A stretch of 14,331 nucleotides of DNA. It comes from Xanthobacteraceae bacterium. GTDB taxonomy: Bacteria > Pseudomonadota > Alphaproteobacteria > Rhizobiales > Xanthobacteraceae. The stretch covers positions 1-14,331 of the forward strand of contig JAIESC010000189.1 of assembly GCA_019746355.1 (NCBI GenBank), in the 5' to 3' direction. The position numbers and the translations under genes were made by a program. The notes beneath the pieces are model-generated. The model saw nothing but the letters and a program-made list of their open reading frames with translations, was not told the DNA's origin and searched no databases. The number at the start of each line of letters is the position of its first letter. The stretch's first letter is position 1. Positions 8,326-14,331 of this stretch are shown here, piece by piece.

Positions 8326-8832
8326 TCATTGAACTTGCTGAGCCTTTACGGTTCCGGAAAACATGCATCTGGCCTGCGCGTCCGGAATCGGAACGGAAAA
8401 TCCGCATTCTTCGATACGAATGGCCGTGAGGATGTCTTCATCTGATACCGAATCCGGTTGGCCGGTAAACAGAATAGATCGGTCAACCGTCAGCTCGGCA
8501 AACCCGCCGTCGGTTGGTGCCAGGTCGACGCGTTCTGGTGTTTCCGACGCTGTTGCAAGAAAGCGTCCGCTGTCGTCGAGCACTCCCCATCGATATTTGA
8601 GGAAACCCGGGGCCGAGCCTTGTGAGTTTGTCCAGGTCAGTGAGCCTTGCAGGGACAGCACGATTGCCTTGCGGCCTTGCCGGGGGATGGCAACGATTCG
8701 CTGCGTATTCGCGCCTCCTGCGACCGAGATGTCGGCGGTTGATTGCGCGGAGCTGATGCCCGGCGTCAGAAGCGCAGCCGACGCGAACGCGGCAACGGCC
8801 GCAAAACGCAGACATTGGCTCATGACTGACAT
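8326..8832 (-). CDS. Exported protein of unknown function
   Basis: The 168-residue product begins with a signal peptide: MSVMSQCLRF, then a hydrophobic stretch AAVAAFASAALL and an SSAQ cleavage region near residue 30. The mature part is small and probably beta-rich (IVLSLQGSLTWTNSQG, FLKYRWGVLDDSGRFL). Its two cysteines lie close to the C-terminus (EECGFSVP and ARCMF) and could form a disulfide in the periplasm. I do not recognise a family. The start at 8832 is preferred because it gives a normal signal peptide and has GAGG about 11 nt upstream; Met4 at 8823 is an alternative. The frame also opens up to 8919, but that extension runs into the palindromic repeat and is unlikely to be translated. 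Confidence 0.7.
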   Translation of the reverse strand: MSVMSQCLRFAAVAAFASAALLTPGISSAQSTADISVAGGANTQRIVAIPRQGRKAIVLSLQGSLTWTNSQGSAPGFLKYRWGVLDDSGRFLATASETPERVDLAPTDGGFAELTVDRSILFTGQPDSVSDEDILTAIRIEECGFSVPIPDAQARCMFSGTVKAQQVQ

Positions 8833-8869
8833 GTTTGAAGCGACCTCGGAGCGCTCTGTGGAGCGTCTG

Positions 8870-8917
8870 GAGCATGATCCGAAAAGTGTGAAGCGGTTTT
8901 CGGAAAGGATCATGCTC
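8870..8917. repeat. Rhizobial intergenic inverted repeat (GAGCATGATCC type)
   Basis: Arms GAGCATGATCC (8870-8880) and GGATCATGCTC (8907-8917) are perfect complements. The stem continues through CCGAAAA/TTTTCGG with a small bulge. It resembles a very common Bradyrhizobium intergenic element and lies upstream of the small exported protein gene. Confidence 0.8.
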
Positions 8918-8927
8918 AAACAAGAAG

Positions 8928-8970
8928 CTAAAGCGGGATGACGGTTCGAACGAAAGTCATCCCGCTTTAG
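8928..8970. repeat. Second rhizobial inverted repeat (CTAAAGCGGGATGAC type)
   Basis: A perfect 15-bp inverted repeat: CTAAAGCGGGATGAC (8928-8942) and GTCATCCCGCTTTAG (8956-8970) with a 13-nt loop. It directly follows the preceding repeat, a pairing I associate with Bradyrhizobium genomes. It lies just beyond the 3' end of the minus-strand gene at 9017-9388 and could stabilise or end that transcript. Confidence 0.8.
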
Positions 8971-9016
8971 GACTGAACGCCGGATAGAGCCGGTTGAGCC
9001 ATGAATGTGCGAGTCG

Positions 9017-9388
9017 TCAGCGCCCCCTGGTCGATGGGCTCTTCTTCACGAAGCTTTCCAGCTTCGGCAGGGTCTTGGTATCGCGCGCAATCTGCAGGCA
9101 GGTCTGCAGTTCGACGTAGCTTGGCATTTGACCGAGCGCGGCTTCCCGCTCGCAATGCACCCGGTCGTTGGGCGAAAATTGCGTCCACTGCTGGACCAGT
9201 TTGTCGCGGGCGTCCTTCTCCTCGGCCATGCACGCGCCGACGCTCTGGTTGTCGGCCGTAATCCCAAGGCTGGCGCTTGCCGCCGCCGCGGCGCGGCAGC
9301 CGGATTCATAATTGATGTTGGGTACGCCATCGGCCGCGGCGACCACAAACTGCGCGACGACAGCGATTGCGGTGAACGGAAAAACCAC
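9017..9388 (-). CDS. Small exported rhizobial protein of unknown function
   Basis: With a GTG start at 9388 the product is 123 residues: a signal peptide (MVFPFTAIAVVAQFVVAAA, cleavage near residue 19-20) and a mature domain with four cysteines (31, 53, 79, 97), which suggests two disulfides. The segments CMAEEKDARDKLVQQW and FSPNDRVHCEREAALG...PSYVELQTCLQIARD recall a family of small hypothetical proteins common in Bradyrhizobium; this is from memory, not a search. The GTG start is chosen because CAGGAGG lies 5 nt upstream and a signal peptide starts exactly there. The upstream ATG at 9472 would add 28 residues unlike a signal peptide. It lies downstream of the sulfatase gene on the same strand with a 156-nt gap. 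Function unknown. Confidence 0.8.
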   Translation of the reverse strand: MVFPFTAIAVVAQFVVAAADGVPNINYESGCRAAAAASASLGITADNQSVGACMAEEKDARDKLVQQWTQFSPNDRVHCEREAALGQMPSYVELQTCLQIARDTKTLPKLESFVKKSPSTRGR

Positions 9389-9393
9389 GACGG

Positions 9394-9400
9394 CCTCCTG
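9394..9400 (-). promoter_or_regulatory. Ribosome binding site deciding a GTG start
   Basis: The minus strand reads CAGGAGG, 5 nt before the GTG at 9388-9386. This places the start 28 codons inside the longest open frame. Confidence 0.75.
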
Positions 9401-9500
9401 CGTTGGTGCGACTATTCCGGCGCGAGGTTGGTACACATGAACGTTTCCCCGCGCGGAGCGAGACAATGGCATTCCGAATGGAGCGAAGTCGGACGGGATT

Positions 9501-9528
9501 GGCGGGCGTCCGCAGCAGGGCGCCCGCC
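9501..9528 (-). terminator. GC-rich hairpin after the sulfatase gene
   Basis: Arms GGCGGGCG (9501-9508) and CGCCCGCC (9521-9528) form a perfect 8-bp stem with a 12-nt loop, about 16 nt past the sulfatase stop. No T-run follows on the minus strand, so it may attenuate or protect the transcript rather than end it. Confidence 0.35.
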
Positions 9529-9544
9529 ATGTTCGCGTCAGCGG

Positions 9545-11335
9545 TCAGTCCGACCGGCCTTTCGTGTTCTTGATCTGCTGTATGACCTGATCGAGGTTGT
9601 AGCTCGCCGGGTCCTGCATCGGCGGGAACTCCTTGTAGGATTCCAGCTCCTTCAGCCACAGCGCCTGGCCGATTGGCAGCATGTTCCAATCGTAGATGTA
9701 GGCGGTGGAGGGAGAGCCGATTGTACCGCCCGTGCCCAGGAGCGTCTTGTATTGAGAACCAATAGAGGTCTCGAACGGGTCACGCTTGATATTGACGACT
9801 TGGGCCCAGTGATAGGGGAGCACGCCCGTAATGAAGCCAGCCGGTGCGTCGGACACCATCGCGAAGTAGATCTTCCAGTTCTTGTACCGTACCGCCGACG
9901 GGTCCTTGCCTGAATAGTAGAAGAACGTATCGCGCGCCGACTTTTCCGAGCGCCCGGCAAGGTATTCGGTCTGGTCGAAGCCATCGAGCTTGGTCTTGAC
10001 GATGCCCGGATAATTGCCGGCCATGATCCGCCTGTTCAGCGCATCGCCCTTCTCTCCGCCGGCGATGTTGACGAGCGTGGGCAGCCAGTCGAGCGCCGCG
10101 AACATCTCATTCTTCACCGTGCCCGGCCTGATGACGCCCGGCCACCGCACGACCAGCGGGGCGCGCATGCCCCCTTCCCAGGTGCTCAGCTTGCCGCCCT
10201 TGAACGGCGTGGTGCCGCCGTCCGGGAAGGTGATCGTCTCGGCGCCGTTGTCGGTGGTGAAGATGACGATGGTGTTGTTGAGCTGGCCCATGTCGTCGAG
10301 CTTCTTCAGCACGACGCCGATATTGTCATCCATCTGCTTCATGCCGGCTTCGTTGAGACCCCAGTCCTTGCCGCCGGCCTCGCCGATCATGGCCTGGTAT
10401 TTGTCCGGCAGCACGGTCGTAATGTGCATGCGTGCGGGGTTGTACCAGACGAAGAATGGCTTGTTGGTCCGCCGGGGATCGTTGCGGTCGAGGAAGTCGA
10501 CGACCTTGGCGGAGATTTCCTCGTCCACGCCCTTCGATCGCTCCAAGGTCAACGGACCTTCGTCCCGGCACGTCTGATTGGCCGCAGTGCCGTTGGAAGA
10601 TCTGCAAAACAGCACGGGACGTGGCGGCGTCAGGCAAACCGTTGTCCGAGGATCCACCGCGCCGGGAACCGGGGGCAGACCCGGGATCGTCGTGTTGATG
10701 CACGGCGGGGCGACGGTCTGCTGGGTCGGAGTCTTGTTGATGTCGGGGAAGCTCACGCCCTGCATCGCGTCGAGGTGATACAGATAGCCCCAGAATTCCT
10801 GGAAGCCGTGCGCGGTCGGCAGCGCGTCGGTGTGGTCGCCGAGATGGTTCTTGCCGAACTCGCCGGTGTTGTAGCCGAGATCGAGCAGGAACTTGGCGAC
10901 GGAAGGCGTGCCGGGCAGCAGGTAGGACGGGCTTCCCGGCAGTTGTGGCGGGATCATGCCCGTGCGCAACGGATGCATGCCGGTGAAGAAGGCGTTCCGC
11001 CCCGCCGTGCAGCTCTGCTCGGCGTAATAATGCATGAAGATCGCGCCTTCATTGCCGATGCGATCGATGTTGGGCGTCTCGCCGACCATCAGGCCGCGGT
11101 GATAGATGCTCGGCTGCATCAGACCGATGTCGTCGCCCATGATGAAAAGAATATTGGGCTTCTGTTGCTGCTGCTGTTGTGCCGCCGCCGGCGTGCTGCC
11201 CAGGGACAGCGAGAGCGACATCAGCGATGCCGCGCTGATCAACGCGGCACAGGATCTGGTGTGCAAGCCTCTCATGGTCTTGCGCAACGTGTCGCGGATA
11301 CTCGGCGGCCTGTTGTTGAGTATGCACTCGGACAT
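9545..11335 (-). CDS. Exported sulfatase (arylsulfatase family)
   Basis: The 596-residue protein starts with a long n-region and a signal peptide ending STPAAA (about residue 52), followed by six glutamines. The sulfatase fold starts at KPNILFIMGDDIG; Asp68 and Asp69 should bind calcium. The modification motif is Cys109-Thr-Ala-Gly-Arg113, with TG at 118-119; Cys109 would become formylglycine. Alanine replaces the usual proline of CxPxR. Other expected residues are Lys162 and His164 (GKNHLG), His304, Asp362-Asn363 (TTDNG) and Lys382 before WEGG. An insertion at about 205-260 carries four cysteines (212, 234, 244, 256). The start at 11335 has GGGAGAG 7 nt upstream. An ATG at 11362 preceded by GAGGAG is also possible. 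The upstream FGE remnant stops 4 nt before this start. The sulfate ester substrate is unknown. Confidence 0.93.
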   Translation of the reverse strand: MSECILNNRPPSIRDTLRKTMRGLHTRSCAALISAASLMSLSLSLGSTPAAAQQQQQQKPNILFIMGDDIGLMQPSIYHRGLMVGETPNIDRIGNEGAIFMHYYAEQSCTAGRNAFFTGMHPLRTGMIPPQLPGSPSYLLPGTPSVAKFLLDLGYNTGEFGKNHLGDHTDALPTAHGFQEFWGYLYHLDAMQGVSFPDINKTPTQQTVAPPCINTTIPGLPPVPGAVDPRTTVCLTPPRPVLFCRSSNGTAANQTCRDEGPLTLERSKGVDEEISAKVVDFLDRNDPRRTNKPFFVWYNPARMHITTVLPDKYQAMIGEAGGKDWGLNEAGMKQMDDNIGVVLKKLDDMGQLNNTIVIFTTDNGAETITFPDGGTTPFKGGKLSTWEGGMRAPLVVRWPGVIRPGTVKNEMFAALDWLPTLVNIAGGEKGDALNRRIMAGNYPGIVKTKLDGFDQTEYLAGRSEKSARDTFFYYSGKDPSAVRYKNWKIYFAMVSDAPAGFITGVLPYHWAQVVNIKRDPFETSIGSQYKTLLGTGGTIGSPSTAYIYDWNMLPIGQALWLKELESYKEFPPMQDPASYNLDQVIQQIKNTKGRSD

Positions 11336-11339
11336 GATG

Positions 11340-11576
11340 TCACTCTCCCGTTTTTGATACATCGATGGCTCCTCGCCTGACGCACCGGAAGCCGACATGG
11401 CTCGGGGACGTGTCGACCGGCTCCGCATGGCGCGCCGCCGGCCGGTAACGGCGGCAGTCGTTCGGCGCGCACAGATGCGAGCCGCCCTTGATGACCTTTC
11501 GCGGAATCCTGACGTTGGTCGTCCCGGGTCCGTAGCTGCCATCCTCGCGTCCGCTGCGCGGATTCTTGGGAGATGC
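11340..11576 (-). pseudogene. C-terminal remnant of a formylglycine-generating enzyme (FGE/SUMF1 family)
   Basis: About 66 codons match the end of FGE-sulfatase domain proteins: [10 protein letters not shown], then [34 protein letters not shown] and [10 protein letters not shown]. The two cysteines five residues apart (codons near 11471 and 11456) correspond to the copper-binding catalytic pair of FGE (Cys336/Cys341 in human). Upstream of about 11576 the similarity stops; the frame continues to 11645 with unrelated sequence, and no N-terminal FGE sequence is seen in any frame up to 11917. FGE proteins normally need about 250-300 residues, so this fragment should be inactive. Its TGA (11342-11340) lies 4 nt before the sulfatase ATG, and the sulfatase ribosome binding site is inside it. 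This implies an ancestral coupled FGE-sulfatase operon broken by a deletion or rearrangement. Confidence 0.88.
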
Positions 11577-11882
11577 AGCAGGCTTTCGGTGCGTCGGCTT
11601 CGTGCTTCGGATCAATCTCGGGTATTGAAAACTGTCGGACATCAAAGCGAGTGGCTATGCAAAAACTGACAGCCGTCCGATGTTGCATGGCCTACGCCGG
11701 ATTTTCGCGCGGCATTATCTTTCCACGTGAGCGGCGTCGAATCCGAAAGCTCTTGATGCCGCAACGGGTTGCACAAGCGACCTCCTATTGCACCAAGGGA
11801 CAACGCGATTACCCCTAGGTCCAATATCGCCTCGTCATGGTCGTGATCGAAAATCGCCCGGGGTTGATGGAAGGAGCGGCCT
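11577..11882. other. Gene-free spacer between FGE remnant and AraC-type gene
   Basis: I see no convincing gene here. The left part continues the open frame of the FGE remnant but has no FGE similarity. The right part leads to a good AAGGAG at 11871-11876 for the regulator gene. A plus-strand frame from 11837 (MVVIENRPGLMEGAAYALF...) is open for about 57 codons and could be debris of the missing N-terminal part of that regulator, but I cannot support it. Confidence 0.5.
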
Positions 11883-12380
11883 ATGCGCTCTTCACCGTGT
11901 CCCTCAGCGCGCTGCACGGCGCAGCAATCTTCCGGACAAGAATCGACCCGGGCAGGACCGGATCGGCAACATTATCGCCGGATCGTTGCGCTGATCGAAA
12001 AAATGGCCCGTGAGTTGACCGACAAACCGCTCCACATCGACGATATCTGCCGCGCCGCAGGCGTAAGCCAGCGGACGCTGCGCAACGCCTTTCAGGCGAT
12101 CTATGGATCGTCGCCTTACCGCCATCTGCGGACGATGCGGCTGGGCGAGGCGAGGAAAGCGCTGCTGTCGCCCGCGAGTCCGACGCAGACCGTCACCGAA
12201 GTGGCGATGCACTTCGGGTTTCTCGAACTCGGGCGGTTCTCGGTCGAATACCGGCGGACCTTCGGCGAGTGCCCGTCAGCGACGTTGCGACGGGCCGTGG
12301 AAACCATCCAGAATCTGGCACCGGGTGATCCCGCGCGGATGAGCAGGATGTTGCCTGTGGTCACCCAGCCGCGGGCGTGA
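11883..12380 (+). CDS. Short AraC-type transcription regulator (DNA-binding domain only)
   Basis: The 165-residue product contains a complete AraC/XylS DNA-binding domain at about residues 34-138. Its first helix-turn-helix is in IDDICRAAGVSQRTLRNAF (52-70) and the second in TVTEVAMHFGFLELGRFSVEYRRTFG (103-128); the family ending GECPSATLRR follows. Typical members have 150-200 more residues N-terminally for effector binding or dimerisation; here only about 33 low-complexity residues precede the domain. AAGGAG lies 6 nt before the ATG, so translation is plausible. It may be a stand-alone DNA-binding protein or a truncated gene. It is divergent from the FGE-sulfatase locus, so that locus is a possible target; this is inference from position only. 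Confidence 0.82.
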   Translation: MRSSPCPSARCTAQQSSGQESTRAGPDRQHYRRIVALIEKMARELTDKPLHIDDICRAAGVSQRTLRNAFQAIYGSSPYRHLRTMRLGEARKALLSPASPTQTVTEVAMHFGFLELGRFSVEYRRTFGECPSATLRRAVETIQNLAPGDPARMSRMLPVVTQPRA

Positions 12381-12430
12381 GCGAAAATCGGGTGCGCCGC
12401 CAGACTGTTGGCGTGCACCGGCATCGTCAC

Positions 12431-12538
12431 GTCATGCCCGGCCATAGCCGTCCGAAGGACGGCGTCGCTTCGCTCGCGTATGGGGGCCTGCCATCCACGC
12501 CTTACCTTTCCTCCAAGTCGTGGATGGCTGTCCCGCCC
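12431..12538. repeat. Rhizobial intergenic palindromic repeat (GTCATGCCCGGCC type)
   Basis: The element begins GTCATGCCCGGCCATAG and contains the hairpin CCGTCC-GAA-GGACGG (12448-12462). It continues with CGTCGCTTCGCTCGCGTATGG, then the hairpin CCATCCACG (12491-12499) / CGTGGATGG (12519-12527) and GCTGTCCCG. This wording closely resembles a Bradyrhizobium intergenic repeat family. It lies between the AraC-type gene and the outer membrane protein gene. Confidence 0.8.
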
Positions 12539-12743
12539 CAAGAGGCAATAAAGTTTCCCCAAAGGGCACTATCGCTCAGGTGAGACAAAGCGCACGATTT
12601 GGGGCGTTAGTCGGCTTTCTCCGGTTGGACCATCCATCCAGGGGCGGCTGGACCGCTTGAGTTTCAGGCAGGTGACCAAAGGGGCGAACCAGAGCGAGAC
12701 GAACCAGAGACAACGTGTGTTTCCAGTCACGGGGGAGCGGACA

Positions 12744-13784
12744 ATGGTCAACAGCACGAAGTCGCGCGGAATGGTTTTGGGGGCGGCGCTTGTGGCGCTT
12801 TGTGCGCCGGCGGCCCACGCCGATGAAGGCGGCGTCAGTTTCTGGATACCCGGCCAGTTCGGCAGTCTCGCGGCGGTGCCGGCGCAGCCCGGCTGGCAGG
12901 CGGCGAGCATCTACTATCACACCAGCGTCAGCGCCGGCGGCGAGGTCGCGGCGGCACGCCAGTTCACGGTCGGCCGGTTCAGCCCGAACTTGAATGTCAA
13001 CCTGAACGCAAACCTGAACGCCCGCGTCGACATGGTGTTTCTCAACGCCACCTACGTCTTTGCATCCCCGGTGTTTGGCGGGCAGTTCGCGCTCGGCATG
13101 ACGAGCGCATTCGGCCACAACCGGACGTCCATCGACGGAACGCTGACCACTTCGATCGCCGGCCTGAGCGCGACTCGCAACGGCAGCATCGCCGACGCCC
13201 GTGACGGCGTGAGCGACCTCTATCCGATGGCGACGCTGAAGTGGAACAAGGGCGACCACAATTACATGACCTATCTCACCGGCGACATTCCGGTAGGCAC
13301 CTACGATCCGACAAACCTCGCGAATTTCGGCATCGGTCACGGCGCGATCGATGGCGGCATCGGCTATACTTATTTCAACCAGAAAACCGGTTATGAGTTT
13401 TCCGCGGTGACCGGCGTCACCTACAATCTGAAGAACACCGACACCGACTATCAGAACGGCGTTGACTGGCACCTCGACTGGGGCGCGTCGCATTGGCTCT
13501 CTAAGCAGTTCTTTTACGGTGCCGTCGGCTATTTCTACAACCAGCTCTCGGCCGACAGCGGTTCGCTCGCCATTCTCGGCCCGGTCAAATCGCGGGTGAT
13601 CGGCATCGGTCCGCAGATCGGTTATCTGTTTCCGGTCGGCGACATGCAGGGTTTTCTGGGCGTGAAAGGGTATTTTGAGTTCGATGCCAAAGACCGGCCG
13701 GATGGATGGAACACCTGGCTGACCTTCCAGATCTCGCCCGCCGCCCCGAAGGCAGCGGCCGCGAGCCGGCTCGTGCACAAATAG
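12744..13784 (+). CDS. Outer membrane beta-barrel protein, SphA/phenol MetA-pathway transporter type
   Basis: The 346-residue protein has a clear signal peptide (hydrophobic GMVLGAALVALCAPAAHA, cleavage after residue 26). The mature part is made of alternating beta strands with aromatic girdles, for example FLNATYVFASPVFGGQFALGMTSAFG, NYMTYLTGDIPVGTYDPTNLANFGIGHGAIDGGIGYTYF and FFYGAVGYFYNQL. The segments GDIPVGTYDP, NLANFGIGH and YFNQKTGYEFS are typical of the SphA/MetA-pathway family of putative porins linked to uptake of aromatic or other hydrophobic compounds. A repetitive NLNVNLNANLNA lies around residue 85. The ATG at 12744 is chosen over an in-frame ATG at 12657 because GGGGGAG lies 7 nt upstream and the signal peptide begins there. 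It is an apparent single-gene unit with no close neighbour on the same strand. The substrate is unknown. Confidence 0.85.
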   Translation: MVNSTKSRGMVLGAALVALCAPAAHADEGGVSFWIPGQFGSLAAVPAQPGWQAASIYYHTSVSAGGEVAAARQFTVGRFSPNLNVNLNANLNARVDMVFLNATYVFASPVFGGQFALGMTSAFGHNRTSIDGTLTTSIAGLSATRNGSIADARDGVSDLYPMATLKWNKGDHNYMTYLTGDIPVGTYDPTNLANFGIGHGAIDGGIGYTYFNQKTGYEFSAVTGVTYNLKNTDTDYQNGVDWHLDWGASHWLSKQFFYGAVGYFYNQLSADSGSLAILGPVKSRVIGIGPQIGYLFPVGDMQGFLGVKGYFEFDAKDRPDGWNTWLTFQISPAAPKAAAASRLVHK

Positions 13785-14134
13785 ATCAAGACCGCGGCTG
13801 CATTGGCCGAACTCATGGCCCCGGCGCTCCACGTCGAGCGGGCCCAGGGTGAAAGCGGGATCGCACGTGCCTAATGTCCCGCGGGGCAGCCGCGCGACAA
13901 ATCCGAACGGCGCGGCTGTCGCTTCGCCTTGTCCGTCAAAGGCGCCGATGGGCGATTCTCATCGCGAAGATGGTCAAGTTTGGGTATCCATGGCGCGGAC
14001 GCAAAGCAGAACTCAGCAAGGCTTCGAGGTTGCTGCGACACTTTGCGGGAAATGCAGTCCGGGCGATAAAGTTCGCCGGTTGCGAAAGTTCCGGCCGTAA
14101 TGTCATTGGTCATGGCAGCCATCCTGATGCGCAG
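13785..14134. other. Gene-poor stretch after the outer membrane protein gene
   Basis: No recognisable gene, RNA or clear hairpin. A plus-strand frame from 13874 runs to 14305 and a minus-strand frame covers 13871-14218. Neither has a ribosome binding site or family similarity over this part, and the plus frame only becomes protein-like where it enters the dehydrogenase fragment at 14135. Confidence 0.5.
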
Positions 14135-14254
14135 CCGCCGCCACCGGACAATCCGCTGTTCAAGCTCGACAACGTCCGGCTGACCTCGCATTTCGCAGGT
14201 CCCACCTGGGACAATCACACGGCGCGCTTCCGCAACGCCTTCGACAACGTGCAG
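14135..14254 (+). pseudogene. Detached fragment of a D-2-hydroxyacid dehydrogenase gene
   Basis: These 120 bases align without gaps to 8073-8192 of the intact dehydrogenase gene, covering residues 267-306 (PPPPDNPLFKLDN through HTARFRNAFDNVQ). I count 113 of 120 identical bases. Six of the seven differences are synonymous and one changes Leu to Arg. Similarity ends abruptly at both edges, and the Rossmann fold and most catalytic residues are absent; only the catalytic His codon remains. It is open in the frame 13874-14305 but cannot be a functional enzyme. The source could be the local gene or a related copy elsewhere. Confidence 0.9.
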
Positions 14255-14331
14255 AGAGCCGGTCCCGGAAATCTGAACAGGACGATAAGTGGAATTTCTG
14301 CCTGACGGCAGGCACGCTGTGGCCTGCGAAT

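Noticed and set aside
10424..11380. A 318-residue plus-strand open frame
   Set aside because: Antisense to the sulfatase, whose catalytic motifs are intact.
11336..11542. N-terminal extension of the sulfatase to the first ATG of the frame at 11542
   Set aside because: The extension overlaps the FGE remnant in another frame, is Arg-rich, and would bury the signal peptide; GGGAGAG supports the start at 11335.
12576..13832. A 418-residue minus-strand open frame
   Set aside because: Antisense to the outer membrane protein gene, which has a signal peptide and ribosome binding site.
14299..14314. Hairpin TGCCTG-ACGG-CAGGCA near the window end as a terminator
   Set aside because: The stem is only 6 bp, there is no T-run, and no intact gene ends just before it.
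1..14331. tRNA, rRNA, transposase or integrase genes
   Set aside because: None seen in any frame or as recognisable RNA sequence, despite the signs of rearrangement.

Overview
The window looks like chromosomal DNA from an alphaproteobacterium of the Bradyrhizobium/Nitrobacteraceae group. The reasons are high GC, rhizobial-type proteins, and three kinds of intergenic inverted repeat that resemble elements I know from Bradyrhizobium genomes (5701-5834, 8870-8970, 12431-12538). The organism is inferred; no marker gene is present.

Left part (1-3995): a CRISPR array of 55 identical 36-nt repeats and 54 unique spacers, already running at base 1. No cas gene lies in the remaining 10.3 kb, so the effector type cannot be read here. 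The repeat is unusually self-complementary: a 20-nt perfect palindrome followed by a 13-nt inverted repeat. The many open frames crossing the array are read-through of the repeat, not genes. Between the array and the first gene (3996-4428) is a stretch with only broken coding traces.

Middle part (4429-8255): a small catabolic-looking cluster. A family III (CaiB/BaiF) CoA transferase on the minus strand is divergent from a probable two-gene plus-strand operon encoding a flavin-dependent monooxygenase of the NtaA/SnaA type and a D-2-hydroxyacid dehydrogenase. A palindromic repeat sits in the divergent spacer. The substrate is not evident, and no flavin reductase partner is visible.

Right part (8326-11576, minus strand): two small exported proteins of unknown function and a periplasmic or exported sulfatase. 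Immediately upstream of the sulfatase is the C-terminal remnant (about 66 residues) of a formylglycine-generating enzyme, the class of enzyme that activates sulfatases. Its N-terminal part is gone. Divergent from it is a short AraC-type regulator reduced to its DNA-binding domain (11883-12380). Next come an outer-membrane SphA-like/phenol MetA-pathway-type barrel protein (12744-13784) and a gene-poor end. That end holds a 120-bp detached copy of the 3' part of the window's own D-2-hydroxyacid dehydrogenase gene (94% identical, 6 of 7 differences synonymous).

The truncated FGE, the N-terminally short regulator, the hydroxyacid dehydrogenase fragment and the dense palindromic repeats suggest an accessory region reshaped by recombination beside a large CRISPR array.
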